Positions 1-12,549 of a stretch of 64,000 nt of DNA are shown piece after piece. The number at the start of each line of letters is the position of its first letter. The first letter of the stretch is position 1. This DNA comes from Lactuca virosa. Taxonomy: Eukaryota > Streptophyta > Magnoliopsida > Asterales > Asteraceae. The notes beneath the pieces are model-generated. The model was not told the DNA's origin. It was given only the letters and a program-made list of their open reading frames with translations, and ran no database searches. A program made the translations under genes and the position numbers. The stretch is from contig CAKMRJ010003334.1 in the NCBI GenBank assembly GCA_928212115.1, forward strand, positions 19,043,127 to 19,107,126, given 5' to 3'.

Positions 1-2
1 GA

Positions 3-110
3 TACTTGGGGCTTGAGGAGAGAATGGTTGCAACCGAACGGAGATTAGCAGAAGTGCAAGGCGCATCGACATCATCCCAAGCTCCATCAGGGAAGGATCG
101 TCGTGAGTAG
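3..110 (+). CDS. C-terminal tail of a pre-gag accessory ORF (element G1)
   Basis: The frame is open from the window edge for 35 codons and stops at TAG 108-110. It is rich in Glu, Arg and Ala, can form a short coiled coil (LEERMVATERRLAEV), and ends in a basic cluster (KDRRE). Its place upstream of a chromovirus gag matches the better preserved ORF at 13013-13586, which also ends in a coiled coil plus a basic tail. I infer that it is the same accessory ORF. The function is unknown and the N-terminus lies outside the window. Confidence 0.5.
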   Translation, partial: YLGLEERMVATERRLAEVQGASTSSQAPSGKDRRE

Positions 111-793
111 GATTCATTACTACCCACACAACCTCGTAGTATAGGTTTATGAGCATGCGTTGGTGCTACTCTTTTGGATGTGGGTTGACCCTGCGATTAA
201 GTGATTACACTATTCAAGGGGCTTTAGTGCTGTCGAAACTATCTTTTACATTGATGTAATGTAGACCCTTATGAGGTCAAATTTTCTCCAAAACAATATG
301 AACTAAAAGTTTATCAATGAATTTGGCATGCATTTTACTTCATTGGATGTTGACATGAGATTTTACTATGTGGTATTACAAACAATTTACAACTGATAAC
401 TCTAAGATTTTTAAGTGTACCTCGTCGTTATGTGTAATTGAAGAGGTAATCGACCTAGAAATGGTGAGTCCGCCTTAGGACCTGTTCCTTGTTTGGTGGT
501 GGATTTAGGGCAGACTCATTAGTATCAACAGCTTATTAAAATTTTAATTACACATAACTGGGGCACATCGAGCGAAGCTTAGGAGTGGGTCAGACACGGA
601 ACCGAACACATGACTCCGTTTGAGTCACTACTATTTAATTCATAAGTTTAATTGCATAAACTTTTTCTATGAATTACTTGCTGATGCAATAAAGTCGAGA
701 TATAATACAAATGAGATAAAACAAGTAACACTCGACTCGTTATTACTATTGAGGTCTTACCGACTTGTCATTTTAAAAACTTGTGACAGAACT
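111..793 (+). other. Leader between pre-gag ORF and gag (G1)
   Basis: I see no gene here. A reading frame opens at 620 and runs into gag, but the first residues with Gag character begin at the ATG at 794 (Met-Pro-Pro-Arg-Arg). The equivalent spacer in G3 is about 510 bp. The stretch at 475-500, around CTGTTCCTTGTTTGG, resembles sequence near 11250 and 49612, which suggests shared leader or LTR-derived sequence. Confidence 0.4.
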
Positions 794-3700
794 ATGCCGC
801 CAAGGAGAAGACCAAGGCCTCCCAGCAGCGCAGCACCACCTCCTCCGCCGCCGCCTCCGCAATTTGATCCGGCAATGTTCCAGGCTGCAGTAGCAGCAGC
901 TGTGGCGGCAGCTATGTCGCAAATCAGCACAAATGGCAGTGGTGGATCTGGATCTGGTGCTACACCCTCTAACCAGGGCGACGGTTCGGGGCGCACAAAG
1001 GAATGCACCTACAAGGATTTCACAAATGGCAAACCCGACCTTTTCAATGGAACCGGGGGAGTCATCACACTAATGCAATGGTTCGAAAGGACTGAAGCGG
1101 TCTTCGAAGTATGCGGCCTTCACTTTCACTGGTAGGGCGCTCACTTGGTGGAACGGTCGAGTTAAGTCACTCACTCTCGCGGTGGCTAACTCCATAAGCT
1201 GGGAAGACTTGAAAGCTTTGATGATGAAGGAGTACTGCCCGAGAGGCGAGGTTCAAAAGTTGGAACAAGAACTCTGGAACCTCAAGATGTCGGGCTCCGA
1301 CCGTGAAACTTACACCACCGGATTTAATGACTTGGCTCTCCTCTGCCCAACAATGGTCACTCCAGAGGAGAAGAAGGTGGAGCGATACCTTTGGGGACTG
1401 TCTCCTCAAGTTCAAAGTAGTGTTTTGGCTTCAAGGCCAACTACTTTTGACAGTGCCAAGGAACTGGCACAACAACTCATTGACCACCGAGCCAGTCATA
1501 ACACTATAACCACTACCCACGATCAGTCAAGAAGAGGGAACAACAAAAGAAAATTTTGGAACAATAAAAAGAAGCAACCGACACAGGACCCTGCCAAGAA
1601 GCAACAGACTGTTGCTGTCCTTGCTGCCACTACTGCTACCACTCCAGCACCACCGAAGCAATATGCTGGAAATCTCCCTAAGTGCAACAAGTGCAACTTC
1701 CACCATAATGGTGCTTGTCGGGAACTGCACTGCAAAAACTGCGACAGGAAAGGGCATACCGCTCGTCTCTGTAAAGCGCCAGCACGACCGATCAACCAAG
1801 TAGCCAATGCTGGGGCAAGCCAAACCTGCTATGGATGTGGTGACGCATGACACTTCAAGAGAAACTGCCCCAAAGCACAAGCTTCTAATGCTGGTGGTGT
1901 AGGGAGAGTCCTGGCCATGGGACATGGAGAAGCAATCAAGGACCCCACGGTGGTTACCGGTACGTTTCTCCTCAATCACTCTTATGCATGCGTACTTTTC
2001 GATAGTGGAGCGGAGAGGAGTTTTGTGAGCCATCAATTCAAACATTTACTTAGACAAGACCCCCAATTACTAAAAGACACATACATCGTAGAAATGGCAA
2101 ACGGAAAGGCAGAGCGCGCTAGCGATATATACTCAGGGTGTACCCTCACTCTAGATAATCATTCATTTAAAATCGACCTAATGCCGGTAACAATAAAAAG
2201 TTTCGACATAATCATCGGTATGGATTGGTTAAGTTCTCATCGTGCTGACATTCTATGTTACGAAAGGGCCGTTCGCCTCAATCTGCCAAACGGCGAAACC
2301 CTTCTCGTCTACGGTGATAAACCCAGTGCAAACTTACAAATCATCACTTGCGTCAAGGCTCAAAAGTATCTCCGAAAGGAATACCACGCCTTCTTAGCCT
2401 ACATAGTAGATAAGAAACAAGAGGTGAAAGATATCAAAGACATTCCAGAAGTGTGCAACTTCCCCGACGTATTCCCTGAAGACCTCCCAGGCGTACCCCT
2501 CGCACGACAAGTCGAATTCCGAATCGACTTGGTCCCCGGAGCTACCCCAGTAGCCAAAGCTCCATACCGCCTAGCGCCGGCAGAAATGCAAGAATTGTCC
2601 AGTCAATTGAACGAGCTGTTAAGCAAAGGGTTCATCAGGCCGAGCTTTTCACCCTGGGGAGCACCAGTCCTATTTGTGAAAAAGAAGGACGGATCTTTTC
2701 GCATGTGCATTGACTACCGCGAGTTAAATAAGCTTACCATCAAAAACCGATACCCTCTACCCCGAATCGACGACCTCTTCGACCAACTTCAAGGGGCAAG
2801 CTACTTTTCAAAAATCGATCTGAGGTCGGGTTACCATCAGCTACGAGTTCAAGAAGAAGATATCCCCAAGACAGCCTTCAGAACTCGCTATGGGCATTAT
2901 GAGTTTGTAGTGATGCCCTTCGGGTTAACCAACGCACCTGCGGTATTCATGGACCTGATGAACTGAGTGTGTCGACCCTACTTAGACAAGTTCGTGATCG
3001 TGTTCATCGACGAAATTTTGGTCTACTCACGAAGCAAGGAAGAGCATCGCCAACACCTACGACAAGTGTTAGAAACGCTGAGAGTTGAGAAGCTCTACGC
3101 TAAATTCTCTAAGTGCGAATTCTGGATCCGAGAAGTGGATTTCCTTGGCCACGTGGTTAGCGAGAAAGGGATACATGTGGACCCCTCAAAAATCAAAGCG
3201 ATCAAAAACTGGTCAGCACCTACAACACCAACGGAAGTCCGACAATTCTTGGGACTTGCCGGATACTACCGAAGATTCATCCAAAACTTCTCCAAGATCG
3301 CTAAACCACTCACCACTTTGACCCAAAAAGGTGTGATGTTTAAATGGGAAGATAAACAAGAAGCTGCCTTCCAAACTTTAAAACGAGCCCTGTGCAGCGC
3401 ACCGATCCTATCTCTGCCAGAGGGAACCGAAGACTTTGTAGTCTACTGCGATGCATCAAACCAGGGGCTTGGGTGTATTTTAATGCAGCGAGGAAAGGTC
3501 ATTGCCTACGCATCGAGGCAATTGAAAACACACGAGGTCAACTACGCCACGCATGACCTCGAATTGGGAGCAGTAGTGTTCGCGCTAAAGATCTGGAGAC
3601 ACTACCTTTACGGAACGAAGTGTACCGTCTTTACCGATCACAAGAGCCTTCAGCACATTCTCAATCAAAAGGAGCTCAACATGAGGCAAAGGCGATGGGT

Positions 3701-5297
3701 AGAACTACTGAACGATTACGAGTGCGAGATTCGTTATCACCCAGGTAAGGCAAACGTCGTAGCAGATGCCTTAAGTCGAAAGGAATACTCGGGGTGCCGA
3801 GTAAAGTCATTAACGATGACAATCCATTCACACCTGTCCACACAAATCAAAGAGGCTCAGCTGGAGGCCTTGAAACCGGAAAATGTGACGGGTGAGGCAT
3901 TAAGAGGAATGGATAAGAATCTAGAAGTCAAAGACGACGGAGTTCGTTACCACATGAACCGAATCTGGACACCAAAGTTCGGTGGGTTCCGGGACGTCGT
4001 CATGAACGAAGCACACAAGACTCGATACTCCATCCATCCAGGTTCGGATAAGATGTATCTAGACCTCAAGAAGTTGTACTGGTGGCCGAACATGAAACTC
4101 GATATTGCTACCTATGTGGGCAAGTGTCTGACTTGCGCCAAAGTCAAGGTGGAATACCAGAAACCCTCAGGATTGCTGCAACAACCTGATATACCGGAGT
4201 GGAAGTGGGAACGAATAACCATGGACTTCATAACCAAGCTACCTAAGACCACGGGTGGGCTTGATACCATATGGGTAATCGTGGACAGATTGACCAAATC
4301 AGCGCACTTCCTGCCGATTAAGGAAACCGACAAGATGGAGAAGTTGACTAGAATATACATCAAAGAGGTGGTACGACTGCATGGCGTGCCGATATCCATT
4401 ATCTCTGACAGAGATAGTAGATTTACATCGCGATTTTGGCAGTCTTTACACAAATCCCTGGGGACTAGGCTTGACATGAGTACAGCCTATCACCCATAAA
4501 CCGACGGACAAAGTGAGAGGACTATTCAGACGCTAGAAGACATGATTAGAGCGTGTGTGATAGACTTTGGTAAAGCTTGGGATACCCATTTACCACTTGT
4601 CGAATTCTCGTACAATAACAGTTATCACACTAGCATCAAGGTTGCACCATTCGAAGCCCTCTATGGCCGCAAGTGCAGGTCACCTCTGTGCTGGGCTGAA
4701 GTAGGTGACACGCAACTAGCTAAGGGACAAGTCCATAATAGCACCCTCACTGGCCCGGAGATAATAAGAGAAACTACAAAGAAGATTGTTCAAATCCGAG
4801 AACGTTTAAAAGCATCTAGGGACAGACAGAAAAGTTACGCGGATAACAGACGAAAGCCTTTGGAATTCCAGGTTGGAGATCGTGTGCTACTAAAGGTCTC
4901 ACCCTGGAAAGGTCTAATACGCTTCGGCAAGCGAGGAAAGCTGAACCCTAGATATATCGGGCCATTCAAAATCCTTGCCAGGATTGGCCCGGTAGCATAT
5001 AAACTACGTCTGCCACAGGAACTTAATAACGTACATCCTACCTTCCACGTATCGAACTTAAAGAAATGTCTATCCGACGAGACCCTCGTGATACCACTCG
5101 ACGAAATTGAAATCAACGAGAGTCTCCAGTTCGTGGAAGAACCGGTAGAAATCATGGATCGAGAGATCAAAAGAACAAAGCAAAGTCATATTCCCATTGT
5201 GAAGGTCCGCTGGAACGCTAAACGAGGACCCGAATTCACCTGGGAACGCGAGGATCAGATGAAACAAAAGTATCCACATCTCTTCCCAAATTCTTGA
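794..5297 (+). pseudogene. Broken gag-pol polyprotein of a chromodomain Ty3/Gypsy element (G1)
   Basis: This is one long frame of a Tekay/Del-like chromovirus. Gag starts at 794 with a basic, proline-rich N-terminus and has zinc knuckles near 1682-1773 and 1830-1871. It is followed by an aspartic protease (Asp-Ser-Gly at 2001-2009), reverse transcriptase, RNase H (about 3430-3790), integrase (His/Cys zinc region about 4008-4140, then the D,D,E core) and a C-terminal chromodomain at about 5090-5297. Breaks: a deletion of roughly 30 bp with a frame change near 1110-1130, and in-frame stops at 1848-1850, 2964-2966 and 4497-4499. The RT catalytic box at 3003-3014 reads FIDE instead of FIDD. From 1182 on, all parts share one frame, which supports a single ancestral polyprotein. 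The copy cannot be active. Confidence 0.93.
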
Positions 5298-5335
5298 AGT
5301 CCCATTCAAAAAGCTAATTTCGGGACGAAATTCCT

Positions 5336-5351
5336 TCTAACGGGGGGATGA
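5336..5351 (+). other. Polypurine tract of G1
   Basis: A G-rich run (AACGGGGGGATGA) lies directly before the TGTGACAACC start of the LTR and 40 bp after the pol stop. It follows a conserved TTTCGGGACGAAATT box that is also found after pol in G2 and A. This is the usual place for plus-strand DNA priming. Confidence 0.75.
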
Positions 5352-8312
5352 TGTGACAACCGTCAAATTCTGGTCAAGTCAAAGTCAAACTAAGGCAACA
5401 AGTCAAACCAGTCAACTCAGTCAACCCTTGTATATTAGGGCTTACGCTATGTAATTACTCAACAGTTCGCTAATTTAAAGAGAAAACATCAATTGGAAAA
5501 TTCGTGTATTTAATTTTCCTTAGCCTTGATAGTGATAAACAATGAAACAAAGCGATAAAACACTATTGCACACTCATAGGGAGTGTGTAGGACACTAAAT
5601 CATGGCTTAACGGGGTTTACGGACCTTGCGTTGCGAAGCCGGATGCTCAAAAAGGTCATAAATGGAACCTCTCTAAACCTCCTTCCCTCTATCTCTCTCT
5701 ATTCGAAATCTCTCCCAAATCTCTCCCAAATCTCTCTGTTCCCGTAACTTTTTGTAATCATTTGGGCCATCCCGACCCTTAACCGGGTCAAAAACCGCTT
5801 AAAACGGGGTAAAAACGGGTAAAATACCCTTAAGGACCCGAAACCTACCTTATAGGGCCGAAGCCTCTTAGGGCCGAAAGTCCACTTAAGGGACCGAACT
5901 GCTGAGAAGCGAACCCTAAGAACCGAACCCGCCCTTCGGACCGAACCTCGCCTGACCCGAACCCGAAGCCTCTCGGACCGAACTCTACCTTTGCCTTCGC
6001 TCCTAAGCCTTTCGGTCCATTTCGCTTCTTACTCCTTTCGCCTCGTTTCGCCTTCTGGCCCAGCAGCCTTGGGACCGAACCTCGGCCTAGCACCAAGAGG
6101 TCTCGCATGTTGCCATTTTCTTCCCGGTTTTTGACTAGTTTTGCGTTCTAAGCCCGATTTTAATTATTCTAACGCGGGATTTTCACCCAAAACTTTATTT
6201 TAACATATAAGGCCCCATATTTATTAATTAATCACGTTTTTCGGGATAAATCTTATCCAAGATCTAGTGGGTAAAGTACAAGAGGTGGAGTGTTGACTTT
6301 TCCTTAGTTTATGACACAAGCAACCACCTACACCCACTCTATGACCAGTCACACCTCCCCACCATCCCTAGTCACTTCCTTGTACTTTTCCATCAATCAT
6401 CAGCCCCTCCCACGTTCTAAGAGCTGGAGCAAATCAACCTCTCTCCTCATTTTCACTCACTTGCTCTCATTTCACCAAAAATCAAACACAAGTTTTCTCT
6501 CAAACTTTTTCTCTCTATTTCGAGACTCCAAGGCTGATCATCAAGCTTTATTCTACTCTTGGTAAGTATAATTCATCCTCCTTGTGATTATTACACTTCA
6601 TTCTACTCCAATCATCGATTGCTTACACAAACTCCATCACTTTGATGTTAGATTCTCGAAAATCTTCAAGGCATCTTCCAGTGTTCTTGAGTTGAACACT
6701 TCCCTTCTCCAACATTCATCTACTAAAATCACATAAGGTGAGTTCATACCCCTACATTTTCATGTTTTCTTATGTTTTAAGGGGGGGAATACAAGTTAAA
6801 ACACCAAGAACACAACTAAATTCTTCTAACAGCTTTCATCAGAAAAGTTGGACTCTATTCACGGACTATTTTGGTCAACTTAAACATTTTTGTTTTCAAA
6901 ACTGTACAAGGTGCAAGTAGTTCAAGTGCTTAGCTTTAAAATGGATACTTGCACATCTCCATAAGATTTTTCTACAATTTATGGTGATTTTTACAAAACT
7001 GCCTATCATTTCAAGAACCAATCCGGACCAGTCTGTGATTATGGACGTTTTCACCTAAGTTGGAGGTCACTAAAAATCGTGAGAACATTTATGAACAAAC
7101 TAGACTCATTTTCCAAACTCTCAGAATTTACGGATTCAGATTTGGACCTTTGATGATTTTTCTACAAATTTTCTAAGAACAGTAATAGAAATTGTTAACA
7201 ACAGAAAAATGCTATCAATTTCATTACACCTTGTAACATGTTGAGCAAGGTGTATATCTTTATGTGATTATATGTTATTGCATTATATGACATTTTGCCT
7301 TAGTATAAGGACATACAACAGTTAACAAATGGATTTTTGCTAGATAAAGCATAGAAATAATAAATTGTTATAGTCAAGGTACATCCATTACATACAAACA
7401 TTTGGATAAACTATGTTAAGTATAGTTTACATACATTACTACTACTACCCTTGTTTTGATAAACTATAATAGGTATAGTTTATGATACATTACATAATAC
7501 ATACATTTCAAAAGGGTACATTTATACAGAGAGGATTTTCATTACACAACACGTAATTCCGTTAATGACTTTGTGAGACATTCGCTTCACTATACAAATA
7601 AGTCCTGTATTGTAACCAGAGTCTCCTGGAGGGAGAGCGTGATAGTTGTATATAGATCTATATTGGGTTTGACAAACCCACACCTTAACTGCATGCAACA
7701 GTTAGACCGGCAGGTCTGGGGTGACAAATGTCATAACATTTCCGACGCCTGAAGAACGTCGTTTCGGGCCAACTAGGTCATAGCATGGTTGTAATAACTC
7801 ACAGAAAGTATTAACGAACATAGGAATTTACGGGAATTTCATAGAAATCAAACGCGTTTATGTCGATTTAAACTTACATTATTTTCTATAAGTAAGAAAG
7901 GTTACTTATACATTTTGGTCTTTGGATATAAGACTACATCACACATTTTAAGGAAAATATCGGATTTTTCTGGAACAAACATTACATTTACAAGAGAGAG
8001 GTTTTTATCAATACAAAACAAAAGCTTATGAACTCACCAACCTTTGTGTTGACACTTTTTCAAACAACTTGTATTCTCAGGAAATCACTAAACAGGTAAC
8101 CAAGTGCATTTTGAGGATGGGACGTTAAGGCGTCAGACATTTCATATTTTTGTCAACATATTGTAATTGATTTGGAAACATGTAATTCATACAATGATGT
8201 AACTCTTTCAATTATATATGTTGGTTGTGTTTGCTTGAATTACTATTGCCATTGTGGTTATGATACTATACATGAAGTCCTCCACCCCCGGACGTTTCTG
8301 CCATCCTTGGTT
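5352..8312 (+). repeat. 3' LTR of G1, cut at its 3' end
   Basis: It begins TGTGACAACC right after the polypurine tract and runs about 2.96 kb. The last part (about 7600-8300) matches the 3' halves of the G2/G3 and A LTRs, including a TAGATCTATAT block near 7660 and the terminal CCTCCACCCCC block at 8280. The final dozen or so bases, GGGGGTGTGACA in the relatives, are missing. At GGTT (8309-8312) the LTR passes straight into integrase-coding sequence. A strong donor (AAG/GTGAGT, intron from 6738) and acceptor (TTGTATTCTCAG, to 8080) could define a leader intron. The first 1.3 kb differs from LTR G2. Confidence 0.85.
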
Positions 8313-9616
8313 ACAGAGACGTGGTTAGGAATGAAGCACACAAAACCCGATACTCCATTCATCCAGGTTCAGACAAGATGTATTTGGACCTTAAGAAACT
8401 ATACTGGTGGCCTAACATGAAGGCCGAAATCGCTACCTTTGTGGGCAAGTGCCTTACTTGTGCCAAAGTCAAGGTAGAGTACCAGAAACCTTCAGGTTTA
8501 TTACAACAACCTGAAATCCCTGAATGGAAGTGGGAGCGGATTACAATGGATTTCATAACCAAATTACCCAAGACTTCGGGTGGTTATGATACTATTTGGG
8601 TAATCGTCGACAGATTAACCAAATCCGCACACTTCTTGCCAATGAAAGAAACCGACAAGATGGAGAAACTAACCCGAACTTACCTCAGGGATATTGTTAG
8701 ACTGCATGGTGTACCAATATCTATTATTTCGGACCGAGATAGTAGATTCACCTCTTATTTCTGGCAGTCTTTACAAAACTCTTCGGGAACTAGGCTGGAC
8801 ATGAGTACAGCCTACCATCCACAAACCGACGGACAAAGTGAGAGGACGATTCAAACACTAGAAGACATGTTGCGAGCTTGCGTGATAGACTTTGGAAAGG
8901 CATGGGATATTCATTTACCCCTTGTTGAACTCTCTTATAACAATAGTTATCACACTAGCAGAAAGGCTGCTTCATTCGAAGCCCTCTATGGCCGCAAGTG
9001 CAGATCCCCTCTGTGTTGGGCTGAAGTGGGTGACACGCAGCTAGCTAGAGGTCAAACTCCTGACAGTGCTCTCACTGGTCAGGAAATCATTCGAGAAACC
9101 ACCGAAAAAATCGTACAAATTCGGGAGCGACTTAAAGCTTCCAGAAATAGACAGAAAAGCTACGCTGACAAACGGAGAAAACCCTTGGAATTCTAGGTTG
9201 GTGACTGCGTCTTATTAAAGGTCTCACCATGGAAGGGCATGATACGCTTTGGAAAGCGTGACAAATTGAGTCCAAGGTACATAGGACCCTTCAAAATTCT
9301 TGCTAGAATTGGTCCTGTAGCTTACAAACTCCGACTACCCCAAGAACTAAATAACATTCATCCTACCTTCCACGTTTCGAACTTGAAAAAGTGTCTATCT
9401 GACGAGACTCTTGTGATCCCACTCGAGGAAATCGAGTTAAACGAGAGCCTCAACTTTGTGGAAGAACCCGTAGAGATTCTAAACAGAGAAGTTAAGAAAA
9501 CCAAACAAAGCCGTATCCCGATAGTGAAGGTTCGCTGGTATGCAAAACGGGGACCTGAATTCACTTGGGAGCGGGAGGATCAAATGAAACAGAAATATCC
9601 ACATCTTTTTCCCTAG
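8309..9616 (+). pseudogene. 3' pol fragment (integrase to chromodomain) of a second chromovirus (G2)
   Basis: The fragment starts in the middle of pol, just before the integrase zinc region (His and Cys residues at about 8335-8460). It continues through the D,D,E core (ITMDFITKLP, SDRDSRFTS, FEALYGRKC) to a chromodomain that ends at 9616. It is in one frame except for a TAG stop at 9194-9196, which replaces a Gln codon in the G1 relative. Everything upstream (gag, protease, RT, RNase H) is absent because of the joint at 8309. A G-rich polypurine tract follows at 9654-9667. It is very close to G1 pol but not identical. Confidence 0.92.
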
Positions 9617-10712
9617 TCTATCTGAAATACTAATTTCGGGACGAAATTCTCTCTAACGGGGGGATAATGTAACAAATCTTTATTTCAAACCTATGTAATA
9701 ATATAGGTCAATGTGTATTTCTTTTTATAATAATAAAGAGAAATTTTAGCATAATGTGCATATTTACATAATTGACCCTCAAAACTAAATTATTTAGCAA
9801 TATCGATTGGGATAAACCAAGTGATAGAGATTGTAACAAGGTTTCCAAAAACATAAAGAACACTAAAATCCGAGTTATAACGAAGAAGTTATCACCAATC
9901 GAAAATCCGCGACAAAACCGGCAAAACACTATTCAAAGTAAAAATGAATTTTCAATAAAAGGCCTTTTAGCCTTAACAATCTAAATGAAAGTTGTAGTTT
10001 ATGTTAAACCGAGAACTTTCATAAAAAGAACGGAAAAATCTGACTTCGTATGAGGAAGTTATGATTTTTCTAAGTTGCAGTATAGCAGTGTACAGCTAAA
10101 AACTAGAAATAAAGATCGAGCGATTTTAGCCAACACAACCTAAACGAGAATTGAAGGTCTCGTCGGTAGTAGTACAACGCTAAAAAGACAGACGAAAACG
10201 GACGTCGGATGAAGAAGTTATGAATTTTTAACGGATTCCCGTCCCGGTCTGTTTAAAATAATAATATTAAATATAAAATCAAAATTAGCCGACGAAGTAT
10301 AAACGAAAGTCGTAGAGTATGATTTTACCTACGCGAGCATATAAAGAACTCCAAAAATGGAGCTTGTATGCGAAAGTTATGATTTTCGCAAGTTTTGGCA
10401 CAAAAATAAATAAAAATAGGAAAACCGGGCAATTTCGCATGTGCCACGTCACCCATGCACGTGGCAGCTGCTGAGTGGACCGAAGAGATGCGTGGCACCT
10501 CCTGATTCGACCAACTCCGCGGTCCAATCGTACTCGGACAGCCTCGCATGAGACACCCCGGAGACACACCTCGGATGCTGCCTTCGCACGTGTCCTTCTT
10601 CTATTGGACCGAAGTCCGGTCCAATCCGAGCCAGCCAGCAGCGAGCCTGCGGTCCGAAGTAAGCCAGAAACGCGTGACAGCCTCGCATAGCCTCGGATCT
10701 GAGGCTTCGGCC

Positions 10713-10719
10713 TATATAA
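10713..10719 (+). promoter_or_regulatory. LTR promoter TATA box (G2/G3)
   Basis: TATATAAG sits in a GC-rich stretch, with pyrimidine-rich leader sequence beginning about 30 bp downstream (TTTTTACACTTTTCACCCC). This is a typical U3/R junction. The same block is at 16297 in the other LTR copy. Confidence 0.65.
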
Positions 10720-11159
10720 GGCATGCGAGGGTTCCGGATCTTTTTACACTTTTCACCCCTAAATTCATTCTCTTTCACATTTTCCACTTCCACAAACTCA
10801 TATATAACCCCTAAAGCCCCGGTATCAAGTCTCGAACCCTAAGAAAGCCTCGAAGCCCCAAGATTCCCGAGAAGTAACCTCTCTCCTGTCGAAACTCTGC
10901 CCAATTTGAGCCGGTTTCTCGACAAACAAACTCCTTTTCGTGAAACGAAACTCCGTCCAATTCACCACCTATCAAGTGAGTACATACCCCCGTATTTTCT
11001 TAACTTCTATTGTTTTAAGGGGGGGAATACAAGCATAACACAAGAACTTTGTGTTATAAATATCATGATTTCAAATCATGATAAAACAACATTAAATCAT
11101 TAAAAATACTCAAAACACAAACTCTTTATCATCTTATATTTTTCCCCAAAATTCATATT

Positions 11160-11160
<1 letters not shown>

Positions 11161-11212
<52 letters not shown>
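11161..11212. repeat. (TA)n microsatellite inside LTR G2
   Basis: A simple dinucleotide run of about 50 bp. A similar run occurs at the same place in LTR G3 (about 16752-16802), so it predates the split of the two LTRs. Confidence 0.95.
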
Positions 11213-11585
11213 CTAAGATTTAAAAGGCTTAGGACTGATAACTCATTCTGGGTCCTTTTCCTTGTTTGGATGTGGACTTAAAGAACCGGTTATTTGTCCG
11301 AATGTCGTTTAAATTTTACTTATATATAAAATTGTATATGTATATAAATATAATAGTTATTTCATCAGTTTAACTACCTTTGTAACATGTTGAGCAAGGG
11401 ATTACATGTGATCATGGTTAAATACACATTCAGAAAGTACATATAAATTATAATAGGTATAATTTATACATAGAACAATAATTCATGATACAAGTATACT
11501 AGAATACACAGTCTTACAAGAAACTAGGGTTTTGATACAGAAAAAATCAAGGTTTACACTTATCAAATACATGTTTGGAATACTA

Positions 11586-11680
11586 ATTCAAGAACATACT
11601 GTCAATCATTATTTCGGAATGATTGGGTTTTGATTCAAGAACATACTGTCAATCATTATTTCAGAATGATTGGGTTTCCA
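11586..11680 (+). repeat. 47-bp tandem duplication inside LTR G2
   Basis: Two nearly identical units, each with CAAGAACATACTGTCAATC and ending GAATGATTGGG, follow each other. The same pair is present in LTR G3 at about 17171-17264. Confidence 0.9.
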
Positions 11681-12549
11681 AAACTAATATACATGTAACG
11701 TTTACATGCGTTTTATGAGACACTCTATTCAGGTTGTTTAATTCATTTTAGACAACATAGGAAAAGTCCTGACATTATAACCAGAATCTCCAGTCGGGGA
11801 TCGTAACAAGTGTGTGTAGATCTATATCGGGATTGACAACCCCGCACTCAGGCTGCTAGCTACAGTTAGATGAGTGGCAATTGTTATCACCAGTTTAAAC
11901 GCCCACAAAGCGTTTGTTTCAAGCCATCAGTCATAGTATGGTTATAATAACTCATTAAAAAGATATTAACAATACGTTAGTGTATAAATAACTAAATGAA
12001 AGTACACCTTCAAAGTACCAGTTTACATAATACAAAATACAAATATTCAATACAGTTTTCAACAACAGCTGGTGGAGCCAGGCACACTCTCAGTTACAAG
12101 TTTTCATAAGTAATACAAATACAAAACATTAATACACAGAGAACGGTTTTATGGGAATAAAACTACTTTTCATATACAACAGAAAAATATAGGATTTTCT
12201 GGAACAAGTTACATATACAAGATATAGAGACATCCTTTAAACATAAACACTTATGCACTCACTCAACTTTATGTTGATACTCTCTTTTCAAATTACTTGT
12301 ATTCTCATGGAAATAATACACAGGTACTCCCCGAGCTTTTGAGAAGATAGAGCTATGTTGAGTCATATCTTCTTTTGTATAACTATATTTTGGTTCAATA
12401 TACAATGATTGAACACATGTAAATACTTATACCTTTTAAATACAATGGTTGTTTGTACTTTGATTACTATGATGCATGTGTTGTGATACTACAATTCAAG
12501 TCCTCCACCCCCAGACGTTTCCGCCGTCTGGTTTGGGGGTGTGACAGAT

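Larger units (their letters stand above)
9668..12546 (+). repeat. LTR shared between G2 and G3
   Basis: It begins TGTAACAAATC after the G2 polypurine tract and ends GGGGGTGTGACA, three bases before a tRNA-iMet primer site. It is therefore both the 3' LTR of G2 and the 5' LTR of G3. Parts: several degenerate repeat units at about 9870-10400, a TATA box at 10713, a pyrimidine-rich leader, a donor-like GTGAGT at 10976, a (TA)n tract at 11161-11212, a 47-bp tandem duplication at 11586-11680, and an acceptor-like TTGTATTCTCAT ending at 12308. The acceptor G is T in this copy. It is nearly identical by eye to LTR G3 wherever both exist. Confidence 0.9.

Noticed and set aside
757..1008. Glycine/leucine-rich minus-strand ORF
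   Set aside because: It is the antisense of the proline- and alanine-rich start of gag. The sense frame has family similarity and the antisense has none.
10285..10814. Several overlapping ORFs on both strands in LTR G2 (and copies at 15863-16426)
   Set aside because: They lie in a GC-rich U3/leader stretch around the TATA box, overlap each other on both strands and resemble no protein family.
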